A program made the position numbers and the translations under genes. DNA of 64,000 nt from Pilaira anomala. Lineage: Eukaryota; Mucoromycota; Mucoromycetes; Mucorales; Mucoraceae. Below are positions 1 through 10,084 of the stretch, one piece after another (the first letter of the stretch is position 1; every line of letters starts with the position of its first letter). The notes beneath the pieces are model-generated. The model worked only from the letters and a program-made list of their open reading frames with translations, was not told where the DNA came from and did not search any database. The stretch is taken from positions 237,501 to 301,500 of the forward strand of contig JAIXMQ010000006.1 in the NCBI GenBank assembly GCA_025716855.1. The letters are read 5' to 3'.

Positions 1-464
1 ACAACCAAATGGTTAACAAAATGACCAAGATTACTAAAGAATCATGCCCCCCCCCCCCGCCCCCATCAAACAAGTCATAATGGTTGGATTACATTTGTCA
101 TTTTTAAAAAGAAGAACAATTAGATAATCCATTAGCATAATTCACCCCTTTTTTGATTGTTTCACACATAATAAACGATTCATAATAATAATAATAATAA
201 TAAAAAAATATGTACACTGTCAATGTCAAATTGTGGTTATGCTAAAGACTGCAGGAAAAATGTGGTACCTTAATATCTTCTTTTCCCGGAATACAACTTG
301 TATAAATCTTCCGAGTTTTCATAAAAAAAAAAAAAGGTTTTTTTTTTTTTTTCTGTATCTGCTCGGACTTTTTTTTTATTATTATTTTATATTGTTTTAC
401 ATAGAAGTCGGGACAAATAACTCGCTCTTTTTCCTAATTACCTTTATATATTTATGTATTTATA
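1..464. other. AT-rich upstream region of the zinc-finger gene
   Basis: No supported gene. The stretch holds a C-rich run near 48-64, an ATA/ATT microsatellite near 184-203 and paired A and T homopolymers near 323-350. It probably contains the promoter, and perhaps an unseen 5' exon, of the zinc-finger gene. Confidence 0.5.
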
Positions 465-1295
465 ATGCATACATCGGTGATTCATATATTTCAAGAAGAT
501 AAAAAGACATTTCAATGCAAAGGATATGGAAATTGTCGGATGATATTTACGCGTAGTGAACATTTAGCAAGACATCAAAGGTAAAAAAAAATAAAAAAGA
601 GGAAGATTTTCTGTATATATTTTATTCACACTATTTATATTAGAAAGCATACTGGAGAGGTATAAATAAAATAAATCAACGATTTTTTTTTTTTTTTTTT
701 GATAATAATAAAAAAAACAAATACACTTTAGAAACCCTTCGATTGCATTGTACCTGGTTGTAGTCGAAAATTTAGTCGATTCGATAATATGATGCAGCAT
801 ACACAAACTCATCATACAACAAACGATAAACAAGTACCGAAATTAATCCAAACGAAGAAAAAAAGGAAACAAACGAATTCAACAACCAATCACCACCACC
901 ACCACCATAATATGACTAAAAAGAAAAAGTTGGATTTATTACTTGATGAATTATTTTCTCTATCAGATTCTAGTCAGTTAAGTTCAGATGAAGATGAAGA
1001 AGAAGAAGAAGTGATAGAAAAAGTACAAATGAAAGAGCAAGGTGCTATTATTAGACACATGATGACATTACCTCATTTAGCAAATTATTTACTTGATCAT
1101 CCTGACGAGCCACCGGAGAACTATTTTTTTAAATATTATTACCGTCTATCAAAGAAAGATTTATTATACCCAATTGATTACTTTTTAACCAATCATCATC
1201 AAGAACAACAATCGACTTTGGATGATGTTTATATTACACTGGATGAATTTGAAGCACTTCAAGGTCTAAGTCGTTTTTATACATGTCAAAAATAG
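465..1295 (+). CDS. C2H2 zinc-finger transcription factor, two tandem fingers
   Basis: Coding exons are 465-580, 644-659 and 732-1295, giving about 231 aa. The first two exons and the start of the third encode two C2H2 fingers joined by a TGEKPF linker. Finger 1 runs C-X5-C-X12-H-X3-H with the RSEHLARH recognition helix; finger 2 runs C-X4-C-X12-H-X3-H. This arrangement is typical of fungal stress and carbon regulators of the Msn2/Com2/Usv1 type. After the fingers come a basic stretch, a His run, a nuclear-signal-like KKKKK block, an acidic Glu run and a C-terminal segment with no recognised fold. The middle exon is only 16 nt and carries KHTGE of the linker. The start is uncertain: ATG at 465 is the first in-frame Met after an upstream stop, but a further 5' exon cannot be excluded. 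Targets are not inferable. Confidence 0.75.
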
Positions 1296-1368
1296 GAGGG
1301 AAATTTTTTTATTTGTATATATACACAAAGGAGGGAAAAATAAAAAAGTGTGAATTAATAAGGAGTTT

Positions 1369-1400
<32 letters not shown>

Positions 1401-1659
1401 TTGAACAAGGAGTTTTTCTCCTTGTTAAAAATCCAATCTCTATGGTTTTATCGGTCTGTGCATAATAATCATTATTTATCGTCATGGATACACAAAAGGA
1501 CGACATTGCAGCTTGATGGGCGTATAAATTTTTTTTTCCCCCTTTTTTTTTTTATTATTATTATTATGATTCATAAATTCTGTTTTTTCTTTTTCCTTTT
1601 CTTTTACATATACTTTTTTTTTAAAAAATATATATATATATATATTATTTCTTTTTTAA
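1296..1659. other. Intergenic, T-rich
   Basis: This is the 3' flank of the zinc-finger gene and the promoter of the E2F gene. It contains long T runs (about 1367-1402, 1540-1550, 1614-1622) and a TA microsatellite at 1629-1645. No gene is seen. Confidence 0.6.
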
Positions 1660-2751
1660 ATGACAAATAATCATCTTCATAACACTAGTAATAGACGTAC
1701 TAAACACGAAGCAGGTAAAAAAAAAAACAAAGGATGTATATGATGAAAAAACTTGAAAAATAATTTATTATGATTAGGATCTTTTCAGATTCAATCATCC
1801 TCTTCTAATAATATTACTACAAATGCCCCAAACACTACTACTACATCTCAATCATGCAGATACGATTCATCATTAGGTTTATTGACTAAAAAGTTTATTG
1901 CATTACTTCGCTCAAGTGCACATGGTGATTTAGATTTAAACCGTGCAGCAACGCAACTCAAGGTACAAAAGAGACGTATTTACGATATAACAAATGTACT
2001 TGAAGGCATAAGATTAATTGAAAAGAACTCTAAAAATCATGTACGATGGATGTAATGTATATTCTATTATTATCTATGATTATTATAAAATTTATACTAA
2101 TTTATAAAAAATATAAAAAAAAGCGGGAATGCTGCATCTACTACAGCTAATACAACGAAAACATCAACAAATGACCTTGAAGAAAGACTTGCTTTTTTAA
2201 AGAAACATAATCAATCATTAGAAAAAGAACAAGATCAACTTGTTCATTTTAAACAACAAGTGGATCATGAAATAGAAAGAGTATTAAAAAATCATTCTTC
2301 TTATTGTTACTTGACATTAGATGATATTGCTCAATTTGAAGTCATCATGGCAGCTCAGCAGGAGTCTCTCGTGGTCGTTAATGCGCCTTATGATACAGAC
2401 ATTGAGGTGCATAACAACACCAGTCACGATCCTTCGTCTTCTTCTTCTTCTTCTTCATCATCGTCATCCTCTTCTTCTTCTTCTTCTTCTTCTTCTTCTT
2501 CAACAGTAACAACAGCATTAGCATCAGCTTATCCTTATCCTTCCATTACGAAAAAGAGTAAATCAGAAAAGGTAAACTTATATATTGTTCCCCTTTTTTT
2601 TTTTTTTTTTTTCAACATTTTATAAAATACTTTTTTAATATAGACTAATAATACAAAATGTTATATACGAGTACCAGAGAATTCAAATCAACCTTTACGT
2701 ATTGTCTCTCTTCGACAACAAATGAAAAAGAATCTTATTGAAAGAGATTAA
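1660..2751 (+). CDS. E2F-family transcription factor
   Basis: Exons are 1660-1714, 1778-2051, 2124-2571 and 2644-2751, all in phase, about 294 aa. The winged-helix DNA-binding domain is clear: the block starting [13 protein letters not shown] continues through the [13 protein letters not shown] recognition helix and ends NHVRWIG, completed across the second intron. After it, residues about 120-200 form a leucine-rich helix followed by a [15 protein letters not shown] block, matching the coiled-coil and marked-box dimerisation region of E2F proteins. A run of about 28 serines follows, then a short C-terminal exon whose IRVPENS motif fits the end of the marked box. E2F proteins pair with DP partners to drive G1/S genes; no DP gene lies in this window. 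Fungi outside Dikarya keep true E2F, whereas budding yeasts use SBF/MBF, which fits the proposed lineage. The Ser tract is encoded by TCT/TCA repeats and is likely length-variable. Confidence 0.9.
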
Positions 2752-2930
2752 AATTTTCCTGGTGAAAGTTTTTCAATTTTATTTATTTTTTACACGCATT
2801 AAAAAAAACGATTTTTTTTTAAAAAAAACATGTCTTTTTTTACTGTGTGACTATTCAATTGTTTTTTTTTTTAATAACCCTACATGCATTTTTTTTTTTT
2901 TTTATCGTTTTTTATTCTTTTTTAAAGAAA

Positions 2931-4119
2931 ATGACAACACCTAGCTCAAGATTCGGTGAATTACCTACGTTTGAATTACCAAGTTGCTTAGACTTTTTAA
3001 AATTAAAAAACTTTCCTTTAAAGACGTTTCCAGCAGTGAATGAACCTGACAGACCTGTGGACGATACTTTGTTTATTTATGGCCCTGGTTACAGAAACAG
3101 TGAAGCTAGTTTCGACGTGGATTGTTTAATTATTCAAGTAGAGTAAAAAGTAGAATAAGCACGAACGAAATTTTATTTATTTATTTTGTAAATGTGATAG
3201 ATGTATCTCAAGTTTTGTGGTATTGATTATAAAGTATATAATATCAACGAACCCGAGTCTTCACCTTCAGGTAAGATTATTGTTATTTTTTTTTTAATCT
3301 ATCCATTGTGTATTTAATTTGCATAATTATAGGTAAACTTCCATTTTTAGCAACAGTATCAGGTGCTATTTATGATGCTCCTCAAACAATTAAATGGGTG
3401 AAAGAAACTAGAGTAAGGATTTTTAATAATTAAAAGGGAAAGAGAGTTATAACCAATTGATTTTTTTTTTTTTTTTTAGAATATGCAAAAAGAAATAGAA
3501 TCCAACAAAGATAAAGAACAAGCCAAAGCATTTATTACACTTGTAGAAAATAAATTAAAAGCAGCACTCGTAAGTTTCTTTTGATATGATGATGATTTTT
3601 TTTTTTTTAACAGTAATTTAGTTATTTTCAATGTGGATGGAACCTTTAAATAATTCACAAATTACAAACAAGTATTATTTTGGACATATACCTGTACCTG
3701 TCAATAAAGTATTGGCTTTTCAAAAGCAAAATGAAGTAGTTCAATTCTTATTGACAGATCGAGATATTTTAGTTCGAGAAGAAGTAAATAGGTTTTTTTT
3801 TTCTTTTTTTTTTTTTTTTTTTGTTAACAGCTTGTATTATTAGATTTATCAAGATGCGGCTCAAACATTAGAAGCACTTTCAATTAAATTAGGTGACCAA
3901 GCTTATTTTTTCAACTCGACTGAACCTACTTATGTTGACGCAGTGATCTTTTCCTATCTTCATTCTATCTTGAGTATGCCCAAGATTGTGGATGGCGAAT
4001 TTACCGATGAAGAAAAGAGACAGGCATCTACTTTAGCCAAATTAGTTCGAAAGCATGAAAATTTAATTCGATATGCCAAAACCATTTTCGATCAATATAT
4101 TCGTAACAATAATGAATAA
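2931..4119 (+). CDS. Metaxin-like subunit of mitochondrial outer-membrane SAM complex
   Basis: Six exons: 2931-3137, 3201-3270, about 3334-3413, about 3480-3570, 3622-3783 and 3844-4119, roughly 295 aa. The N-terminal half resembles the metaxin/Sam37 thioredoxin-like domain: after a divergent start, the MYLKFCGIDYKVYN block and KLPFLATVSGAIYDA give the GST-N type pattern. The second half begins with ENKLKAAL and MWMEPLN and continues into a GST-C-like helical region with YVDAVIFSYLHSIL, which is characteristic of metaxins. Metaxins help insert beta-barrel proteins at the mitochondrial outer membrane. No C-terminal transmembrane helix is visible; the end is charged. The gene is convergent with the RNase P subunit gene, whose stop codon lies 4 bp away. 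Whether it equals metaxin 1/Sam37 or metaxin 2/Sam35 cannot be settled by eye. Confidence 0.85.
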
Positions 4120-4123
4120 AATT

Positions 4124-5141
4124 TTATTTTTTAATCTTTTTGGATCGATTATTTTGACTGGGTTGTTCTTCTTTTTTACGTTTTAAGTTGGGTTTTTCTT
4201 GAATAGTAGGTTGAATGTCAATTCCAATGGCTGCATTATATGTCATTCGTCTCGTTTCTATATAGATATATATATATATAAGTTTGGTTTTGAAAAAAAA
4301 ACTTTTATTATTTATTGTAATTTACCTGATTTCTTTAATAGTCTAGTATAATTCACTGAAAGTGATGTCTCGATTTGATCTTGTGTCATGCCAAACATAG
4401 TTCCACTGTTACATAAAAGAAAAAATTAGCTTTTTTTTTTTTTGCTTTATATCCAACATTTTTGACATCTTACAGTATTCTAATATCAGATACTCTTTTA
4501 ATATCTAAAGCTCTAATTGCTTCACTTGAAAAGATCAAATTACGTCCACGAGTTATTTCTACAAGTCGTTTCACTGCATTAAAAAACGCAGACTTTTTAC
4601 TAGGATCTATACACAATTTTTTTTTTTTTTAAAAAAAAAGACATGAGTTTGATTAACCCTTTTTTTTTTTTTTTTTGTTAGCTTTGTTTTACTTCTGAAT
4701 GTTTGACTATAACAAATTTCAAAAAAGACACCACGACTTAAAGCAACTTGTGCAGACACAAATCCAGGAGATACTTTTGTTGTAGCTAAATCAAGTGAGA
4801 TCATATCGATTTCTAATGTTTGACAGGCATGTTTACATACTTCAATTGTGGTTGGACGTACAGCTAATATATCGATATGAGGATAAGATGAACTTGCTGC
4901 CTAAAATAAAACATCATTTTTTTTTTTTTAATCTCTCTCTTTCTTTCTTTTCATTTTAAATAAGATATTTTACAAGTTGATAGTTTCGTTTAGGGTCTTC
5001 AATTAATAAAGTGGCTCGAGTCAATTGTCGCATATTTTTAAATTTTTCTATTGCAATAGGTTGAATTGACTATAAAAAAAAAAAAGAAAGATTTTTTTTT
5101 TTTTTTAAGGTTTAATATTGTATAAAATAGCTGTGTAGTGG

Positions 5142-5177
<36 letters not shown>

Positions 5178-5397
5178 TTCTTCACATTCATTAATGTATC
5201 TGTAGATAAGTTGAGGGCAACAATACTATGACTATCAACTAACAAAAAAAAAATTGGTATTTTGCAAAGAAAAAAAAAAAGAGAGAGAGAATGACAAAGT
5301 ATTTACAAGACTGAATTCGACTCAATATTGTCTCTATACGTTCAAGGTCACTTGCATCACTTGTGTTTGGATATGGAATGTTGAAATCGTAAAACAT
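4124..5397 (-). CDS. RPP1: RNase P/MRP protein subunit RPP1 (RPP30 family)
   Basis: Seven exons on the minus strand: 5307-5397, 5177-5238, 4974-5069, 4693-4900, 4474-4606, 4326-4405 and 4124-4257, giving 267 aa, almost the length of human RPP30 (268). The start MFYDFNIPYP matches the usual 'MFYDLNIP/MLVDLNVP' opening of the family. Diagnostic blocks are HSIVALNLS, LTRATLLIEDPKRNYQL, the HIDILAVRPTTIEVCKHAC strand-helix, DMISLDLATTK, LSRGVFFEICYSQ, and GRNLIFSSEAIRALDIK, all parts of the PHP-like TIM barrel. The protein is a shared subunit of RNase P (tRNA 5' maturation) and RNase MRP (rRNA processing). A Lys-rich C-terminal tail (KRKKEEQ and KKIKK) is probably a nuclear or RNA-binding signal. 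Introns have extreme T or A runs. The RNA-like island just upstream of the start is a tempting partner but is not assigned as the RNA subunit. Confidence 0.93.
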
Positions 5398-5754
5398 ATG
5401 AAAAGGTGAAAGAAGACAACCATAAAATATTTTTTTTTTCTTTTCTTACAAAAAAAAAAAAAAAAAAAAAATGTTTGCTTGTGACTTTGGATTGTAGCAA
5501 AGAAGAAAAAAAAAATGTGATTTCAGTGTTACGGCCACATAAAATGACTATTATACTCTTCAAGCGACTTGTTTTAATTGAACAAATGTGTATATATTTA
5601 TCAAAGTAGTAATTATGACGTAGTAAAAGTTTATTTTATTTTTTTTAAAAGATAAAAAGCATATGAGAAGACAATAAAAAAATACACGAGAAAAAAAATT
5701 ATAGGAAAAAAAAAAAAAATATTTTATTTATTATGTAAAAAAAAAAAAAATAAG
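5398..5754. other. Intergenic: RPP1 promoter side
   Basis: Homopolymer-rich spacer between the RPP1 start and the structured island. It contains A runs near 5450-5471, 5505-5515, 5705-5720 and 5738-5752; the last would be a T run (possible RNA polymerase III terminator) for a minus-strand transcript of the island. No coding potential is seen. Confidence 0.5.
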
Positions 5755-5990
5755 TGTAGTGTTTAGCCTTTCCAATGAAAGTTTCCAGGGCTTACCACGG
5801 GGAGGTACACTACATAAGCCCCAACCTAAGGTGGACTGCCTTAGGCCAAACGCCAGTAGGTGCATCATCGATGCTTGGTGTGAAAGCAACGCTGATCCAA
5901 GTGTGACACACACTACCCGTCTGTCGCTCCCGCTTGACAAAATCTGTTGAAGATTTAGGGCCCTCGTGTCCGTGTTGAAGGATGAAGAAA
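5755..5990 (-). ncRNA. Putative structured non-coding RNA, class unassigned
   Basis: This block has about balanced base composition in a genome that is otherwise strongly AT-rich, and carries no convincing protein. On the minus strand it folds into several clear local hairpins: an AAATCT/AGATTT stem with a 5-nt loop, GTGTG/CACAC, CTTGG/CCAAG, GCATC/GATGC with a 3-nt loop, CTAAGG/CCTTAG with a 7-nt loop, GGGCTTA/TAAGCCC, and CTTTC/GAAAG. Read on the minus strand it ends in a run of about 14 T, as expected for a pol III terminator; the plus strand has no such signal, so minus is preferred. I tested it by eye against U1, U2, U3, U4, U6, SRP, RNase P and MRP signatures and found no convincing match. 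It is most likely a divergent housekeeping RNA of about 230 nt. Ends are approximate. Confidence 0.5.
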
Positions 5991-6387
5991 AAAAAAAAAA
6001 AAAGGAGGGAAAAACAGCTAAAAGTACTTGTTTACTATACAAAAAATTATATCTTGCCAACTTGTGGTTATCTTTACCGGTTTGAAAAACATAAAAAAAA
6101 TGTCTCGTCCTTTGGACATGAGATTGATATGGTTCGATTTGGATAAATTTTAAGAATGTAAACTTGTAAGCACAATTCTTTTTTTACAAGTAGGAATAAA
6201 AAAAAAATGTGAAAAGAATGAAATGAAATTAAGCATAGTTTGGTCATATGAATAGATGTTAGTAATTACACTGAGTGTATGCTGTCATGGTGATTAATGC
6301 GGAACGCATAAATTTCGGTTTTTTTTTTTTTTTGGTGACTTCATTTAAATGAATGAACTTTTTTTTTTTTTTTTTTTTTTTGCAAGG

Positions 6388-6424
<37 letters not shown>

Positions 6425-6453
6425 TATTTATTCCTTTACTCTAAAGACGCATA
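5991..6453. other. Upstream region of mitochondrial IF-2, with T23/A32 inverted homopolymers
   Basis: No gene is supported; a 17-codon ATG frame at about 6100 looks accidental. A T run at 6359-6381 and an A run at 6390-6421 flank GC-containing octamer spacing and can pair as one long A-T hairpin, ending about 30 bp before the IF-2 start. Confidence 0.6.
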
Positions 6454-9386
6454 ATGAGTGCTCGTAAATTACTATGGTTTATCAATCAACCTGTCACGAA
6501 TGGTATGCAACGACATTGGATGGGTCGACCTCAATATTTCCAAACAACAAGTCGAGTGTTGAGAGAAGAAGGGTCTAGTTTAGGACAACCCACTGGAGTG
6601 AAAAAGACAAAGGGGTTAACAAAGACAGACTGGAGTCGACCACCACCAGCCACTGCAGAAGCAGGAGCTAGAGAACGACAAGAGGGATATAAACGAGTAT
6701 TACCTAGAAGAGACTGGAATAAACCAGTGGATCAACATGCGGAAAAGCACGCAGGCGAGTCGTTCAAGACCCATGAACGTCATGTAAATAAGTTTAGTAA
6801 ACCAGCACCTAAACGGTCGGAAACTTTACAACAAAAGAGAGAAAGAAAGAAACGAGAAGAAGAATTGAATGCGTTGGAAAAGGAAGAAGAAAAGGAACGT
6901 CAAATGATGGCTATCCGAAAAGCGAAATTGAAAGCAAAGGAACAAGCTGAAAGTAATCACATGAAAGATGTCTATATTCCCGAGATTATTAATGTAGCTA
7001 ATCTTTCCCGTATTTTGGGAATTCGTATCGGTAAGATAATAAGGTTTTGACTCATCAAAAAAAAAAAAGATAAAATTAACGGCCGAGAATTTGTTTCCCT
7101 TTTTTAGAGAAATTGATGCGAACAATGGAAGAATTGGATATGGGTAGTACATCGCATGACAGAAGTAAGTAGTGAACAAAAGAAAAAAAAGGTGGATTGG
7201 AACAAGTTTTTTTTTTTTTTTTTTTAATTTAATTTATAAAAGTGTTAAATGCGGATGAATCTAGTCTTATTGCAATGCAATTAGATATGAATCCTATTGT
7301 GGATTCAAGACAATCTCTTGATTTATTCCCCAGGTAATAATAATAAAAAAATTAAATTTATGCAAAGCCGATTCACATTTTTTTTTTAAAAAAAAACTTC
7401 TTTAGGTCTGTTTGTGAAGATCCCAGTAAATTACAGGACCGGCCCCCTATTGTAACAATTATGGGACATGTAGATCATGGAAAAACGACATTACTGGATA
7501 CACTTCGTAAAACATCGGTCGCAGCAGGAGAAGCAGGTGGTATCACACAACATATTGGTGCTTTTTCAGGTATATATACATATAAAAACTAAATTTAAAT
7601 CTTGCGCCTCATTACTGAAAATGGTTTTTTTGTTGTATATAGTTAAATTACCTTCAGATAAGATGATTACCTTTTTAGATACACCAGGTCACGCAGCATT
7701 CTCAGCAATGAGACAAAGAGGAGCACAAGTGACAGATATTGTGGTACTTGTTGTTGCAGCGGATGATGGAGTGATGCCACAAACGCAGGAAGCGATTAAA
7801 CATGCCCATGCAGCCAATGTACCTTTAGTGGTAGCCATTAATAAATGTGATAAACCCGGAGTAGATACAAGCCGAGTGAAACAAGAATTAGCACGGTATA
7901 ATGTACACCTTGAAGAGATTGGAGGTGAGGTACCGTGTGTAGAAGTATCTGGATTGACAGGAAAGAATCTTGATCAATTAGAAGAAACGATTGTGACATT
8001 ATCTGAAATTCTTGAATTGAAGGCTGAGCGAGATAACGGTGCAGAAGGTGTGGTGATTGAGTCCCAAATTGAAAAGGGAAGAGGTAACGTTGCAACTATT
8101 TTGGTTCAAAGAGGTACTTTGAAGGCTGGTTCAGTCGTGGTCGCAGGTGAGACTTGGTGTAAAGTAAGATCGATGACGGATTATCAAGGGAAACCTGTTA
8201 AGGAAGCCACACCTGGTATGCCTGTAAAGGTAATTGGTTGGAAGGAAGTACCTAGTGCAGGTGATGAAATGCTGACGGCTACAGATGAGGTAAAATTAAA
8301 TATATATATATATATATATATATATACACTTTGTTTGTTTTGGTGTAAACATTAATTGTATAATTTTTTTTTTTTTTAGAACTTGGCTAAAACAGTGGTT
8401 GATAATCGAGTTGCACGACATCAAAGAGAACAACAACTCCGTGATTTAGAAGTAATCAATGATAAGCGTCGTCACCAAAGAGAACAATTAGAAAAAGAAC
8501 GTATGGCAGAAAAGGCATATAAAAAAGAAATGTACATGTATCAAAAAGGACTTGTTGAAGTATTACCTGAATCTTTAGGTAAAAGATTAAGTCAAATTCA
8601 ATCAAGTTTAAATGAAGATAATGGAGATGATGCAAATAAGGATATTCTTGAACTTCGTGCAGTTGTGAAAGGTAAAAAAAAAAAACTAAATTTAGAAACA
8701 GTTGTGACCTCACGTGAGAGGGGGTTACGTTTTTTTACCTCTTTTTTTATATATAGTAACCCCTTTTTATCCTATTTAATTTGACAGGTGATGTAAGTGG
8801 CACAGTAGAGGCTGTGGTGGATTGTCTTGCAGGGCTTCAAAACAAACAAATTCGAGTAAAAGTAGTACATAGTGGAGTAGGTAATATTTCAGAAGGAGAT
8901 GTTCAATTAGCAGCAGCTTGTGAAGGTAGAGTGATTGGATTTAATGTAAAAGCCGATAAACGTATTATGGCAGAGGCAGGCAAGATTGGAGTCCCTGTAA
9001 AATCGTATTCGATTATTTACAAGTTATTAGAAGAAGTGAAGGAAACCTTGGCGGATATGTTACCACCCATTATTTCTACACAAGTCGTGGGCGAAGCCGC
9101 ATTGTTACAAGTATTTGACATTAACACAAAGGGTAGAGAAACACGTCCAGTTGCAGGTTGTCGTGTAACAAATGGATCGATTCTTAAAAATGGTCGTGTA
9201 AGAATTGTACGTGATAAAGAAACAGTATGGGAAGGTGAATTGAGTGAATTACGTCAAGTAAAGAAAGAAATTACAGAAGCAAAGAAAGGATTGGAATGTG
9301 GTATGTCATTTGAAGGATTTACTGATTTTAGAGCAGGTGATATTATTCAAAGTATTCAAACCATTAAAACAAAGCAAAAATTATAA
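6454..9386 (+). CDS. Mitochondrial translation initiation factor IF-2
   Basis: Seven exons: 6454-7030, 7108-7164, 7243-7333, 7406-7569, 7643-8289, 8380-8671 and 8788-9386, all in phase, 808 aa. The N-terminus is basic and hydroxylated, fitting a mitochondrial presequence, followed by a long charged helical linker and the IF2-N-like [15 protein letters not shown] segment. The GTPase domain shows G1 GHVDHGKT, G2 around [11 protein letters not shown]3 DTPGHAAF, G4 NKCD and G5 SGLTGKN. Then come domain II ([17 protein letters not shown]), a charged linker helix, the IF2 domain 3 (DVSGTVEAV ... [11 protein letters not shown]) and C-terminal domain IV, which binds initiator tRNA ([11 protein letters not shown]). 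It brings fMet-tRNA to the mitochondrial small subunit and promotes subunit joining. The 5' end carries the T/A homopolymer pair described separately; intron 6 holds a GGGGTTAC/GTAACCCC hairpin. Confidence 0.96.
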
Positions 9387-9667
9387 AATAAAAACATGTA
9401 ATTCCTTTTCTCTCTCTCTCTCTCTCTCTCTTTTTCTTTTTTCTCTTTGTTTCTCTCTCTCTTTTTTTATCTATGAAAAGGCGCCTCAAATTCCAAATAT
9501 AGTCCGTCACGTACAAAAAGCAAAATTTATGTAAAAAGCCCCCCTTGATTGGCCAAATACTTGCTAATTTTAAATTTCTAAAATGTTATAAATACACACC
9601 AAGTTTTTTTTTTTTTTTTTCTGTTTCTTTTTTATTTACTTTTTTTTTTCTTTAAATTTTTCTAAAA
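9387..9667. other. Short intergenic region with CT microsatellite
   Basis: Contains a TCTCTC tract at about 9408-9431 and a T run at about 9604-9620 just before the next gene. It is likely the 3' UTR of IF-2 and a promoter. Confidence 0.5.
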
Positions 9668-10084
9668 ATGTTGACTCGACAAAATTCTCTTCTTTCATCA
9701 CACTGTTCTTCTAATAAATCAAGTCGTTCAATTTGGACAAAGATTGGTCATTTATTTCATCATTCTAAAAGACGTAATTCTCGTCCAAGTACTACTACTA
9801 CTAGTCAGTGCAGTCGTTCTACACTATCTGAAGAATCAGTCAAGACAGTCGATATCGACCATAATTCCTCACAAAGACGTCATCGTAAGCAACTGGTGAA
9901 TCATGCAGACAGTGGTAGTCCTCAAATGATGATCCCCCCTTTTAGTCCTACCTACTGCAAGTCGAATGAATTTCCTTACTCCAACTTTTACAGTAAATTA
10001 CCTGATGGTAGATGGATGGTTAGATACAGAGATGGTAATCGTGACATTCTCCGCACTGATATTATGGAAGGTTACATGATCTAA
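9668..10084 (+). CDS. Orphan small basic Ser-rich protein
   Basis: Single exon, 138 aa. I do not recognise the family. The N-terminal two thirds is Ser/Thr/Arg-rich and looks disordered, with several RRNS/RRHRK basic clusters. The last 40 residues look ordered: NFYSKLPDGRWMVRYRDGNRDILRTDIMEGYMI contains a strand-turn-strand 'G-R-W-M-V-R-Y-R-D-G' pattern. The frame is open from a clear ATG to a stop, and base composition is coding-like compared with flanks. A T-rich promoter precedes it. It may be a lineage-restricted protein binding a partner through the C-terminal motif; function is unknown. Confidence 0.6.
   Translation: MLTRQNSLLSSHCSSNKSSRSIWTKIGHLFHHSKRRNSRPSTTTTSQCSRSTLSEESVKTVDIDHNSSQRRHRKQLVNHADSGSPQMMIPPFSPTYCKSNEFPYSNFYSKLPDGRWMVRYRDGNRDILRTDIMEGYMI

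Noticed and set aside
5755..5990. Assignment as U1, SRP, RNase P or MRP RNA
   Set aside because: Short resemblances exist (for example a CTTACC...GGGGAG block as in U1), but conserved core loops of each family are missing.
5759..6060. Possible protein on either strand of the GC-rich island
   Set aside because: Frames end in homopolymers and look unlike proteins; multiple hairpins favour an RNA.
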